Shown here piece by piece: positions 22,821-33,649 of a stretch of DNA of 64,000 nt (the stretch's first letter is position 1; each line of letters starts with the position of its first letter). The stretch covers positions 806,001 through 870,000 of the forward strand of contig JAGMWG010000002.1 of assembly GCA_020744225.1 (NCBI GenBank), in the 5' to 3' direction. The position numbers and the translations under genes are program-made. The notes beneath the pieces were generated by a model. It was not told where the DNA came from. It worked only from the letters and a program-made list of their open reading frames with translations, and ran no database searches. The stretch comes from Paraphoma chrysanthemicola (taxonomy: Eukaryota; Ascomycota; Dothideomycetes; Pleosporales; Phaeosphaeriaceae).

Positions 22821-23520
22821 CCGCCGTGCAGCAAAAGTCCAATCGGCGTCGGCTAAAGTGAGCACCTAAACATCAAGGTGGCCGACAACAACAACGATGG
22901 GCGTGACCATCTGCTTGACGCCAACGCGATCAGCGCAAGCGACAAATTTGAGGCCAATCTCACACTGCTCTTTCAGTTCCCGTCGCCCGATCAGTCAGTC
23001 CTTCCCCCAGCGTGCAGCAAAAGCCTGAGGACGCTGGGCAAAGCGAGCACCTGAACAACAAGGTCATCGACAACAACCCTTGCCTTGACGGTTCTCTTAA
23101 CGTGCAACAAAAGCCTGATCTCCTACCCCTGCGCGCAATGGCCGAGCGAGTCGGAAAGGAAGTGGAGAAGTTCGCGGAGCGGTTAGACCCGTGGCATACC
23201 CACGGCAATGAGGCTGAGCGCGCAAAGTACCAGACAACAGTCAAGATGATTGGCAAGTTTAGGGATGTTGCGGAAAGAGAAGGCTCGCCGCAGGCGTTGG
23301 GGGGTCAAGGGGGTCTCCCCCTTGAAAGAAGAAATCTCGCTCTACTTCGACTGCTCACAACAACGACGGCGGCCACGGTCAAGCCAGAGGACGCTGGCCA
23401 AAGTGAGCACCTTGACATTAAGGTGACCGACAACAACGACGAGGCGGCGACGGCGGCGGTCAGTCCTCTCGCCCCGCAAACGTGCAGCAGAAGCCAGAGG
23501 GCGCTGGCCAAAGAAGACGA
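22821..23520 (+). repeat. Dispersed GTGCAGCAAAAGCC...GACAACAAC repeats inside the Helitron
   Basis: Four diverged units begin near 22822, 23010, 23382 and 23480. Each contains a CAGCAAAAG- or AAGCCAGAGG-like start, GCTGGCCAAAGTGAGCACCT, then AAGGT and CCGACAACAAC. Related blocks recur at 25440-25630: GAGGCCAATCTCA, also at 22952, and a CCGACAACCGAAGTC-like block, also near 23550. So part of the 5' region was duplicated within the element. Confidence 0.6.
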
Positions 23521-23722
23521 CGTGGGCATGCGCCACTCCTCTATCGACGACCGAAGTCATCAACGTCTATCGGCAGCGAAAGCCGACGTTGTATGTGTAC
23601 ATGCCCGGAGTATATTATGTAGATCTATTACAATTACAAACTTTGTTCCCATCTCTATCGTATCTCTATCCTCTACTGATGTGCCTTTCTTCTATCCTCT
23701 ATCGCAGCAGCTCAACACCTGA
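23012..23722 (+). CDS. Candidate captured ORF in Helitron 5' region (236 aa)
   Basis: The frame is open for 236 codons but spans the internal repeats. Only residues ~38-90 look protein-like: a charged, probably helical stretch (MAERVGKEVEKFAERLDPWH, then AKYQTTVKMIGKFRDVAERE). I do not recognise it. It could be a captured host gene fragment, a usual Helitron cargo, or chance translation of GC-rich repeats; the second half is low-complexity and I lean to a non-functional fragment. Confidence 0.25.
   Translation: MQQKPEDAGQSEHLNNKVIDNNPCLDGSLNVQQKPDLLPLRAMAERVGKEVEKFAERLDPWHTHGNEAERAKYQTTVKMIGKFRDVAEREGSPQALGGQGGLPLERRNLALLRLLTTTTAATVKPEDAGQSEHLDIKVTDNNDEAATAAVSPLAPQTCSRSQRALAKEDDVGMRHSSIDDRSHQRLSAAKADVVCVHARSILCRSITITNFVPISIVSLSSTDVPFFYPLSQQLNT
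23305..23325. repeat. GC-rich hairpin in Helitron
   Basis: TCAAGGGGG-TCT-CCCCCTTGA: 9-bp perfect arms around a 3-nt loop, directly after a CTCGCCGCAGGCG block that also occurs at 22710. Looks like a small mobile palindromic unit. Confidence 0.6.
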
Positions 23723-23969
23723 CGTCACATATCGTGAGATATTCTATGAGACCTTCTATAACCTTCTCTTTCGCATAATTAGATAGCGTCTTATTGGCCT
23801 ACAGCTGCTCCAGTAGAACTGCGTGGAAGCAATATGTGAGGTGTGAGGTCTTCAAACTTCAAAGTTCATTTCACACCTCACCTTATCAGTCTGGCTTCCG
23901 ACGGGCTATATAAACCGCTCCTCCCCCCGCCCCTAGTACAATCTCTCCATCTTTTTTGACACATTTTCA

Positions 23970-24913
23970 AGCCCTCTACTGAGGCCACAAGCCCTCTACC
24001 GCGCGAGGCCGCCACTGGAAGCCCTCCTCGAGGAGGCCGCGTGAGAGCCTCTCCCTTTTGACGGCATGTTCCCTCTTCACCCTGCAGGAAGAACGGGTGT
24101 TTCAGACTTCTGGCACTCAGAGTACTCTAGCTTGCTGGATGCTTACTAACCTGCTTGGACGCAACTTCATTGTTGTGATAGGGACAGAGCTTGATAAAGA
24201 AGGTGTACGCACCGCCACGATACGTTTCAGTGCTCTAACAGTACTCCTTTGGCCTTGCAGTAGTTATCCTGATGCTTCGGCTGACGTTTGGAGACTCCTG
24301 GTTATTGCGTGTTGAGGATCAAAGCATGTTCGCGTGGTTTGGATGCTCTCTCAAGTCCTTCAGCGAGAAGGCCAGTGGACCGGAATGCGACGTCTGAGAA
24401 CAACCTTGAATGTGCTCTATCTTTTTGGACACAGTAACCAGCCACGCTGAAACTTGTGTGAGCTGCTTATACTAATGGTGTCAGTTGCTAGCGGTATTGA
24501 AGCTCTTGACATCACGAGACGACTTCGGTCGGAGTGTTAACCTCTCTGGTCTTTTGACTGGAGCCAGCTGCCCTGGTTGTACCTTATTCGTTTGCGCCGT
24601 TTTGAAGCTGTCGCCTAAGCCCTGCCGCGATCTAGGCCGCCATCGCCAAAAGCCCTCGACGGAGGCCATCTTCGACACAAGCCCTCGACAGAGGCTACTT
24701 CGACTTTTTCCTGGATTTTTCTGACTAAGTATCATCTCTTCTCAGTCTGATCAATGCTTACTTCTCTGCAGCACATCTATCTAAAGTTTACTTTGCTAAC
24801 AAGCCCTCTACCGCGCGAGGCAATTTGCGACACTTGCGACAAAAGCCCTCTACAGAGGCTAGCGACAAAAGCCCTCTACCGCGTGAGGCCACGGAAGCCC
24901 TCGACGACGAGGC
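23970..24913 (+). repeat. Array of about ten AAGCCCTC...GAGGC hairpin units
   Basis: Short units of the form GCCCTC-N(3-8)-GAGGC occur near 23971, 23991, 24021, 24619, 24652, 24684, 24803, 24845, 24871 and 24897. Each can fold on itself (GCC-TC with GAGGC) and most are preceded by AA or CA. Spacers differ in length and sequence, so this is neither a tandem repeat nor a CRISPR array. Confidence 0.65.
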
Positions 24914-25290
24914 TAACTTTTTTGTGACTACGAGGGCTTTGAGGTTCTGGGGGTGAGGGGATATCAAACAGTAGCTTGGCTGCGGTTTACACTAAAGCGA
25001 GTCAGAGTTGACTTCTGCTGTCTTGAGGCTACTAACTGAGACTGGTTATTCTCCAGACGAACTATACAAATCTGCTACCCGTTCTGGGCGTGGAGGGGCA
25101 TGATCAGCTTTTGCTGGCCTTTGGGCAGTGTCATTGTAGTTTCGTGATGGTTGAAAAGACGTTCTCCTGACGTTATCGCTTCGGCGTGTCAATCGGGCAA
25201 GGTTATACCTGGGATGGGCCTATTGGGGTGATTGCCAACGGCATCTACCTGAAGGACCTTCTTGCTTGACTTAGTTGCGTGACTTTGCTG

Positions 25291-25391
25291 CTGGCATGTC
25301 CTTATGGCTGGCATATCCTTGTGGCTGGCATGTTCTTGTGGCTGGCATGTCCTTGTGGCTGGCATGTCCTTGTGGCTGGCATGTCTTTGCG
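25291..25391 (+). repeat. 17-bp tandem repeat, six copies
   Basis: Unit CTGGCATGTCCTTGTGG, with minor variants, starts at 25291, 25308, 25325, 25342, 25359 and 25376. The unit is not a multiple of three and lies outside any supported gene. Confidence 0.85.
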
Positions 25392-25880
25392 ACTTACTGT
25401 TTGCGTAAGGCAACTTTGTTGCTAGCATGTCTTTGTTGCTAGAAGGTGACTGACAACGACAACGGCCGCGGCAGCGGCAGCGGCGGAGAAGCTCGAGGCC
25501 AATCTCATACTACTCTTTCAGTTCCTTTTCCTATTGCTAGGTTCTAGCCGATGCCACTTCTCTACCGACAACCGAAGTCGTCAACGTCTAGCCGCAGCTG
25601 ACGCTGTACGTGTACATGCGCTGTGTATATCAAAGGCATCTAGCTGAAGGACTTTTCCTATTGGCGCACAACTGTTTGGCTTTGCAGAAACAATTTGCAT
25701 AAGCTTGCTGCAAAATAGTGGTGAAGGGTTATGTTCGCGTACTTGCAGGTGTTTGTTTGCTGTGAAAGCTGTGAAGGGTTGAGAAGCTAGCTAGATTAGG
25801 CAGTCTACGATAAAAATCTCTACTTGAAAATTATGCTGACGTTCCTGTTGCGAGTGACTTCTCCTGAGCGCCTTAACTTT

Positions 25881-25934
25881 GCCTGTATACTTAACTCTGC
25901 CTGTATACTTAACTCTGCCTGTATACTCAACTCT
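25881..25934 (+). repeat. 18-bp tandem repeat, three copies
   Basis: Unit GCCTGTATACTTAACTCT starts at 25881, 25899 and 25917 (the last with one change). It lies in the Helitron 5' region. Confidence 0.85.
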
Positions 25935-26483
25935 GCCTTGCTATCTTTATCACGTCGTGTGATAGCAGCTTGCGGGTAGGTGCATATGCGCAACGCGACC
26001 TGCCGTTGCCAGCACACACGCTAATCTCGCTTTCCTACCGCTCAACAGTGTTGCTATCCGGCCGCTAGCAATTACTTTAGTCCTTCTGTTCACTGCTGTA
26101 GCAAGAATCTGAAGGGATAAGTAGGTTAGTTGCGCAACAATGCTACAGTACACGCAGTACACTAACTTTCAAGCAACAGCAACAGACGCAGATCAAGTGT
26201 CTACCTACCTTCAATGTCGTTAGTCGCAGGCGCCTTACCGCCACCCAGTAGAGGTGGAGGCGGTAGTCCACCAGCTCCAACAGGAGGTCCTCCAGGTCTA
26301 CGGTTCTGCATACGCTATCCCAGCCGGCAGCTCAGTGAATAAGATGTCGCTGCTGGCTATACACGTTGCCCAGACTGTAGGGAGGCGCATTGCACTCAGA
26401 GCGCAACTACACGTGTAAGTATACAAGGAAGGTTACTCTTGATACACTTAGGCATGTATTGACCGCACTAGAAACGCCGCAAG

Positions 26484-29400
26484 ATGGGTGCGAACCTTGG
26501 GGTCGACGTGACAGCTGGAAGCACTGTAGAGCCAGGCATTCCAAGTCTAACACCTATGGAGACACGCGTATCGTTCAAGCGCAGCGTTGGGCGTGGCCGC
26601 CTAGGAGCTCGACTATCCATGCCAGACTTCCAGAGCATGTATCGCCCCCCTGGACCGCAAGTTCAACCACCAACAGGTCAGCCTCTAAGCCGTTAGCTTA
26701 CTAGCCATCAGCCTACCAGCCATCAGCCTCCTAGCTATCAGCCTCCTAGCTATCAGCCTCCTAGTGGTGAAGCTCTGCCGCCCGTTGCCTCATCGACATC
26801 CTTGAGCTCACTGCCTCCGCACTTGAGGTCGACATTGGACACAATTAATGTGGCCCCTTTTTAGCGCATTGCTCTAGGTCTAGGTTACCCTGCCGCTGTA
26901 CAAGCTTCTGGATCTACTCTGCCAGCACAATCCGCCGTACAAGCTTCTGGGTCTACTCTGCAAGCACTTTCTACTCCTACTCCTCTTGGCTTCCTGCCCC
27001 GAGGCCGGGACAGTGGTGATACCCCTGAGACTGCTGCAGCAAGGCACGATCGAAATGTTATCCAGCGCGATCACCGCCACCGAGAGCGTGCTGGTGAAGA
27101 GGTCTCATCTACCCCGAGTCTTTCTCAATTGCGATAAATGCACCAGGCGCGTACTACAACTAGTTCAGCATTGTCAGAGCCTCCTGCTACAAGCCAACTT
27201 GATCCTCTAAGCGGGTTTTATCCTTTCAACTATGAGGCAGATGAACAGCCGCATCCGGTCCTTGGTAGCTATGAGCTGGGATCGTCGTATCGTGGAAGGG
27301 GACGTCAACAGGGCGATCGCAATCGTGATCGCTCGTCGTTATCTTCGCGGTCGCTGTCGCCAGTGGAGGAAAAGCTGTACTTCTTATGTCGGGATTGCAC
27401 ATATCCTCGGCAGAACTATCATCTTGCGCGTGAGGATTAGCATGGCAAATTTTGCAACTACTGCGAGAACAAAGACTCTACGGAGCAAGACGAGCTCAAG
27501 CAGTTAGTTTGGTGTATTCCTCTAGGTCGACATGAGTTTCCGCTTGAGCAGTTCTTCGACGACAACGATCTTCTTCACTACGTGTGTAGACAATGTCAAG
27601 CCGTTGAGATAGCTTCTGATGGTGTTATATGGACGCAGTCGTCACCAGCCCCTGGTTCATCTCAAGCGGACCTCAGTAGCCGTCTTCGACAGCAAAACAC
27701 ATCATCGTGGTATGGGTCCTCTCTCAACCCAGATGGAAGCCTCTCTCGGAGATCAAGTTTTCGACATGGCCTGCCTAGTGGACCTAACCCTGGCGAAGCA
27801 GACCGCAGGAATCGTGAGAATATTGAAGCGATGGACCTACCTGATCCGGTCATTGACATTAGCTCTGCAGATTGGCAGAACAGTGCTTCTTTAGGCGATC
27901 GGGACTGGAAGCTCTTACAACGATTTCACGCTCGCATGGACAAGGAGACTATGGAGGACTGTACCCGGTGTTCTGAGCGATGGTTCAAGATGGAGCTAAA
28001 TGGAGACGGCGTCTGCTCAGCCTGCATCAAGGCGGACAAAGACATCGACCCTGGTCAGCTATACATGTTCACTGCCGACAATCTGATGGATCCTGGTCCT
28101 ATGCCTGGAACTCTTATGCTTCCAATGCTTAGTCAGGTGGAAGAGCTACTTATCGCTCGTGTGCACTGCTTTGTAGAGGTGCGGCAGATTCGAGGTCAAC
28201 AGTACAAATACCGTGGCTACATTGTCAACTTCTTGAACAACACGGGCAAGGTGTACAACACTCTTCCTCTTCTTCCACAAGACCTCGACATTATTATTAT
28301 CCGCCCAAAGAATTGGAACACCGATGAGCGTATGAGGCAGTAATTTCGCAAGGACTATCGTGTACGCAAGGCAGCGATTAAGTCTTGGCTACAGTACTTG
28401 CGTGCTAACCATCCGGCGTACTACTCTGATGTCTTGAGCATCTTAGATGAGAATCTCAACGCACTGCCTGACGATGCGTTTGTAGACGATGAGTTGGTTA
28501 CGCACGAGATCGATGAGACAGTAGATGAAGATCTTGCTGGAGATGTTAGATTATCCCTTGATCCTGACAACGCAGTAGAGTTTGAAGATGACGATTCTAT
28601 CCTAGAGGCAGTTGGAGTGCCAGATCTTCATGCCTAGAACAGCGAACTGGCAGAACTTTAAGCTCAATTAGATCAGGCACATGTTCGGACTATTAGCCAA
28701 CAGCCTAGACTTATACCTTACATAAGTATGCCAACACCACAAGCAACTCCACTCTCCGAATTCAACAAGAGTCAGGCATTACTGAGTTAGGCGTTTCCTA
28801 CACTCTATCCTCGCGGTCGTGCCGAGTTTGTAGACACCCGTCTGCGCGAGGTCGACTACCTAGAATATGTTCGCCATCTACTTCTGTACAAAGATAGGCG
28901 TTTCGCGCAGCACCCTCAATAGCGATACGTAGTGTTCAACACGATTATGCGCACCAAGATTAACGACAAGGCAGGGTTCTTTGTCAACAATCTTCACCCT
29001 GACAAGAAAGATCTTACTGTAGATAACCTTCAGCAGGCGTTTCAAGACGAGAGTGAGGAGTTAGAGCAGATTATCAACTCCATCACCCGGTACGCAACAA
29101 AGCTGCGTAGAACTCGTCCTTATTAGTCTGGAGAAATGCGACTTGTTAAGGCAATAGTTAGACAGCTCCTCTGTCCGTCATTGTTTATCACATTTACTGC
29201 TGCGGACTACCATTAGGATTCGCTGATGCGGCTCTTGCCTAACTATCAACATTAGATTGACCTAGCAGATAATCCAGCTAGTCGTGCGCGGCATGCTCAG
29301 GATGCTATACGCGATAATCCTCTTATTGTCGCCTACTACTTTGTGCGTCGACTCCGAGCTTTCCAGCAGGAGGTCCTACAGCCAAAGTTCAACATCGTCG

Positions 29401-32400
29401 ACTTTTGGCACCGCTTCGAGTGGCAAGCTCGTGGTAGTACACATAGCCATAGGTTGTACTAGTCTAATAGTGCTCCACAAGCTACAGGTGGGATGAGCGA
29501 TGACATGAAGGACTACTTTGCTCGCTTCTGGGGCATCTATGTCACTGCTTTCAACCCAGAGCCTGATTCTGGACCGCGTCCCAACACCGAGCCATCAATC
29601 CTACAGGTTCCCAGACAGGACATGACAAATAACGCGATTAGTCTTTCGTCCGCAGTTAATTAAGTACAAGGACATATCTACAACCGCAACTACTGTCTTA
29701 AAGTTAACAAGGTTACAAAACAAGAGGAGTGCCGCTTCTGGTTGCCTGATGAGTTACGCGATCAAGCTAAGCTTGGTAAACATCCTGCTTCTGGACGAGA
29801 CTGGTTGTGGTTCTTTCTAATGAGGAACGATGGCATGATCAACAAGTACAATCGCCTCGTGACAATGGCATGGCAAGCTAATACTGACATCTCACCTTGC
29901 ACTGATCCTCGGGCGGTTATTGAATACGTCGTCAAGTATGCTACTAAGGCTGAGAAGAAGTCTCTATCGTACAGGGACCTTGCAGGGACGCTGATACCTT
30001 TCGTCAATGAACGTCGTCTATTCCAATCGTTAGTTACCAAGCTAATGAACAAGCTCATTGGTGATCGCGACTATTCCGCCTAGGAAGTTTGCTACTACCT
30101 GCTAGATCTGCTACTTAAGGAGTCTTCGCGAGCTTTTGTGAGTGTAGATCTTCGACTAGAGGATCAGCATTCCTATCTATACCGCATCGATCGTGACGAG
30201 ACTCGCCGTGGACTTTCGTTGCTGGAGAAGTACAAAGCTCGCGAGCGCAATGACGAGCATGTCAACTACATTACCTTCCTGAAGCGTTATACGCATTACA
30301 AGCCTTACCACACTCGACCTTGAGCGCGCGATCGTATTCTGTCCTACTTTCCGCGATACTCGCTAGAAGATACTGAGAACTATGGTCGGGCGAAGCTTAT
30401 GCTGCATTATCCATTTCGCGAGATTGAGGACTTGCTCTATCTTCCGGACATTCACAACCATCGCTACAACACCTTTACTGAGGCGTATGCTGAGTGTAGA
30501 TAATTGTGTGTTGATGTACATGAGCGAGATGGCCTTACTGATCTTGACTTCGATCAGGAAGTTGATGACGTACACGAGTCGACTTAAGGCGATGGTAATG
30601 AAGAGGAGGATATTGAGGCTGAGTGGACTGAGCTTGCGCGACAGTTGCCTAACCGCGACAACAACGTTAATATCGATCTACGTGATAACCTTGGTCTTCG
30701 TGAGATAGATCGCGTTAATTAGAGTGATCGGGTTGGGAAGTATCCAGACCTTAACAAGGATTGGTGGAAGACTACAAAGCATGATCACCCTGTTGTTACT
30801 AGCAGCTCCACTACTAGTGTCGTCCAGTATGATAACCTAGAGGAGAAGCAGAAGGTTGCACACCAGCTGTTTGTTGATCACTGTCGTAACTAGTGCGACG
30901 GGATCACAGTAGATCAGCTCCTTGTCCAGATAGAGAGTGAAGGGGGTACTAGCAAAACTACCGTTGTCCGCAGTATTTATAAGGGCTTAGATCGACACGC
31001 TCAAAACGCCGGAAAACCATCCCCTGTGCTCCGTGCTGCACCTACTAGAGTTGCAGCGCACAACATTAGTAGTCAGACTTTGCACTCTCTCCTCTAGTTA
31101 CCTGTTAAGAAGAGTGGCTACTAGGACCTACCGTCAGCCTCTCTTACGGCCCTACAGGCAAAGTTTAGGGCTATAAACTACCTAGTTATTGACGAGAAGA
31201 GCATAGTTAGTCTAACTCAACTTTCGTAGATCAATCAACGTCTTCAGCAGATCAAGGCGAATAACGATGACTTTGGAGGCATCAACATCCTCCTAATAGG
31301 AGACTTCTGCCAGCTTCCACCAGTCGCTGCTGCTCCATTGTTTAGCACTAAGTTAAGCAAGACAGGTAACGTTGATTACATCAGTAGACAGCGTTTGTAC
31401 AAGCTGTTCAATACGACTATCACACTTAACGTGGTAAAACGACAACAGGGTTCTGATTCAGATGCTGTCGCATTCCGGACAGCACTAGGCAATCTCCGCA
31501 TGAACAAAACGACCGTGAGAGATTGGCAGTTGCTATCTTTAAGGGTCTGAGCTAAAGTTATGCTCAAGGAAGATCTCAGCTACTTCGATGATGCTGTACA
31601 CATCTACTAGTACTGAGAAGAAGTGCATGCATACAATCATCAACGCTTGCGCGATCTAAACAACCCCGTACTTCCTTTGCGAGCGTCGCATCGCGGACAT
31701 GAGGCTGAGAATAGAACTACTAAAGAGGCTGGCAATCTCCATAAGCAGCTTTATGTGTCAATTAACTCACGCATTATGTTAGGGGAGAACATCTGGGCTG
31801 ATCATGCTCTATTCAACGGCGCAGTCAGGACACTTCGCGATGTAGTGTAGGATGTTGGTGCTGACCCAGACAAGGACGCACCGCTTGCCTTGCTAGTTGC
31901 TTTCGATGGCTACGATGGTCCTGAGCTCCTCCGAGATCCTGAGACTAACGCTAAGCTGGTTCCTATCTTTCGCTTAAGCCGTGACTGGCTTATCGGCAAT
32001 GTCTTATGTGTACGCACTTAGTTTCCTGTTACTCTCGCCTACGCCATCACTGTGCACAAGTCACAGGGCATCTCCCTTGATCGAGCGATCCTAAACTTAT
32101 CTGGGAAACAAGACTTTGCGGCAGGACTTACATACGTTGCTATCTCGCGCGTCCGCTCCCTTGGAGGGCTTTTGTTCGAAGAGCTATTTGGCTACGCCCG
32201 ACTCAAGGCAAAAGCTAGCGATACTGTCATTATGCGCAACGCTGACTATGCCCGACGTAAACCATTCGAATATAAAGCTCCCGGCGTTGTCATTGAAGAC
32301 GACCACTTCGGATCTGACTTACCTACACTGCCGCCATCGACTGCAGGACCTGGACGCGCAAGCCAGATGGAGATTCCTATTTTGCGGTCTGACCCGGTTC

Positions 32401-32504
32401 AGCCATCAGGCTTTACTATACCCAGTGGTTTCGTCACAAGTGGCAACGTTATGAGTGATGGTGGAGATGTGGTTATGAGTGAGGGTCAGGGTAGCTATGA
32501 TTAG
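26484..32504 (+). pseudogene. Helitron Rep/helicase gene, inactivated by nonsense codons
   Basis: A single reading frame (positions divisible by three) runs ~6.0 kb with no frameshift but about thirty in-frame stops. An N-terminal disordered part has a QPPSY repeat (26709-26765). A central region holds CXXC pairs (FLCRDC, FCNYC, VCRQC, DCTRC, VCSAC; 27380-28030). The Helitron Rep domain follows: a FITFTAADYH segment (29185), the HUH-type pair H-S-H at 29442-29450 and tyrosines at 29925 and 29937 in EYVVKYATK. The C-terminal part is a PIF1-like SF1 helicase: a decayed Walker A at 30942-30962 (GGTSKTT), Walker B VIDEKS near 31190, LLIGDFCQLPP near 31290, HKSQGISLD near 32055 and YVAISRVRSLGG near 32133. 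Nearly all stops are TAG/TAA at expected Gln or Trp; three are TGA. Fragments between stops are at most ~250 codons, so no working protein is made. Confidence 0.85.
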
Positions 32505-32616
32505 AACAAGTGTAGGTGTTACTACATGAGCGGTGTCCGCTCGCGAGGCTTGCCTTGCCCTTACCAACAATGAAAAGCTTTCTAGCAAATTGCACTGAGT
32601 TCACTTTAATCGATCA

Positions 32617-32641
32617 GGCTATAGATAAGCTGCTTCGCAGC
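32617..32641 (-). repeat. Helitron right (subterminal) inverted repeat
   Basis: GGCTATAGAT...CTTCGCAGC is the partner of the left repeat, with one extra base. It sits 38 bp inside the right end, giving the asymmetric arrangement. Confidence 0.85.
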
Positions 32642-32648
32642 CCCTTTT

Positions 32649-32667
32649 CAGTAACGTTTACGAACTG
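32649..32667 (+). terminator. Helitron 3'-terminal hairpin
   Basis: CAGT-AA-CGT-TT-ACG-A-ACTG forms a 7-bp interrupted stem, ending 12 nt before the element/host junction. Helitrons carry a short hairpin about 10-12 nt from the 3' end that signals the end of strand transfer; this one has the right position and size. Confidence 0.65.
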
Positions 32668-32679
32668 TCGAACTATGCT

Positions 32680-33649
32680 TCATGCCAATGTAGGGTTTGT
32701 CCCAATTGTGATGATGGGCTGGAAGCGAGTGCTCCTTCCCCTCAAGGTACGTCCACGGATGATGGACAAAGAAGCTGGTCTCTAGACGGCCGTGCTCAAA
32801 CGCGTACCGCTTAACAGCATTGGAGACGCTCCAGATACCATCGAGCTTTTTGAGCAGATCGAATTCATCAGCTGAGCTCACATGGCCAGGCACCCCGCCG
32901 GCAAAAGGTCCAAATGGGAGTTGCTCGGCAGTATGTATGACCCCAACGCGGCAGACTTTAATTCTTGGTATTGCCATGGCGGAAGTGGCTTTCAAAGTCA
33001 GACCGTCATTACAAATAATATGTGTGGGTGAGAAACGGGTGATCTCATCCTGAAGGAAGGACACAAAGTCGAAAAGCCGGGTAGACAACTTTCCAGACTA
33101 TGCAAGATCGATGTCAGTGACGAGTCCAATATTAGACAATAGCGATGTTGCAGCTGGATAGTTGCAGGGAGTGTATACCTCGATGTAATTTGCTGTTTCT
33201 TGACCTAATTCCTTCCACATGATTTCCTTCCCACCAAATGCTGCCTCAAATGCTTCATTCTCTAGTGCCACAGCCTCCACACCATCGTCCATAACCATCT
33301 CTTCAACTTTGACATAGGTTCCAGACGAGCTTTTTGCGTTCCTCAAATATAGTGATCTTTCAAATAGTTCCAGATTCTTTCCGCTACTGTTGGTTGTACT
33401 CCGTGCGTAAGCCTCTATCTCACCACGATGAGAGTAGCAGAGTTGGCGAACAGCATGGCCGCGTGAGACGAGATTACGCAGTAGGCAAATATTGGCTTTG
33501 TAACCACCTGAGGAAGAGAAAAGCCCTTTTGCGGTTTGCACAAGGAAGACTCGCATAGGCTTGCCATCGGAACTTGGTGTAGAGAGGCTTGAAGAGCTGC
33601 TAGGCGAGGGAGATGAACAAGATGACTGTGTCCATGATCTCGCACGCAT
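32680..33649 (-). pseudogene. Glycosyltransferase family 4-like gene, 5' half
   Basis: N-terminal half of the gene interrupted by the Helitron. From the ATG at 33649 it reads a Ser-rich leader, then MRVFLVQTAKGLFSSSGGYK, the acceptor-side GT4 fold start with a Gly-Gly loop. Further on come VCRVGVIHTAEQLPFGPFAG and WDKPYIGM up to the junction. A TAG at 33098-33100 breaks the frame at codon 184 and the same frame continues after it, so there is a nonsense mutation besides the insertion. Whether the stop came before or after the transposon cannot be told. Function of the intact gene: transfer of a sugar from a nucleotide donor; substrate unknown. Confidence 0.82.

Larger units (their letters stand above)
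22483..32679 (+). mobile_element. Helitron2/Helentron-type rolling-circle transposon (10.2 kb)
   Basis: Borders are set by the interrupted glycosyltransferase gene. The host sequence stops at ...GGATTTA (22482) and resumes at TCATGCC (32680), placing the insertion at an A|T step with 1-nt ambiguity and no longer target duplication. Left end: an inverted repeat at 22485-22508 practically at the terminus. Right end: its partner at 32617-32641 lies 38 bp inside, followed by a hairpin (32649-32667) 12 nt from the end. Such asymmetric terminal inverted repeats are reported for Helitron2/Helentron elements, and the canonical TC...CTRR ends are absent. The plus strand carries a Rep/helicase frame (26484-32504). 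The 5' ~4 kb hold repeats, palindromes and perhaps a captured ORF. The Rep frame has about thirty stops, so the copy is not autonomous. Confidence 0.85.

Noticed and set aside
23970..24913. CRISPR-like array
   Set aside because: Repeats are short, self-complementary and irregularly spaced, in a eukaryotic transposon; no spacers of constant length.
26484..32504. Possibility that TAG/TAA are read as Gln in this organism
   Set aside because: Intact host genes use TAG, TAA and TGA as ordinary stops, and the element stops replace Trp as well as Gln, which fits mutation, not recoding.
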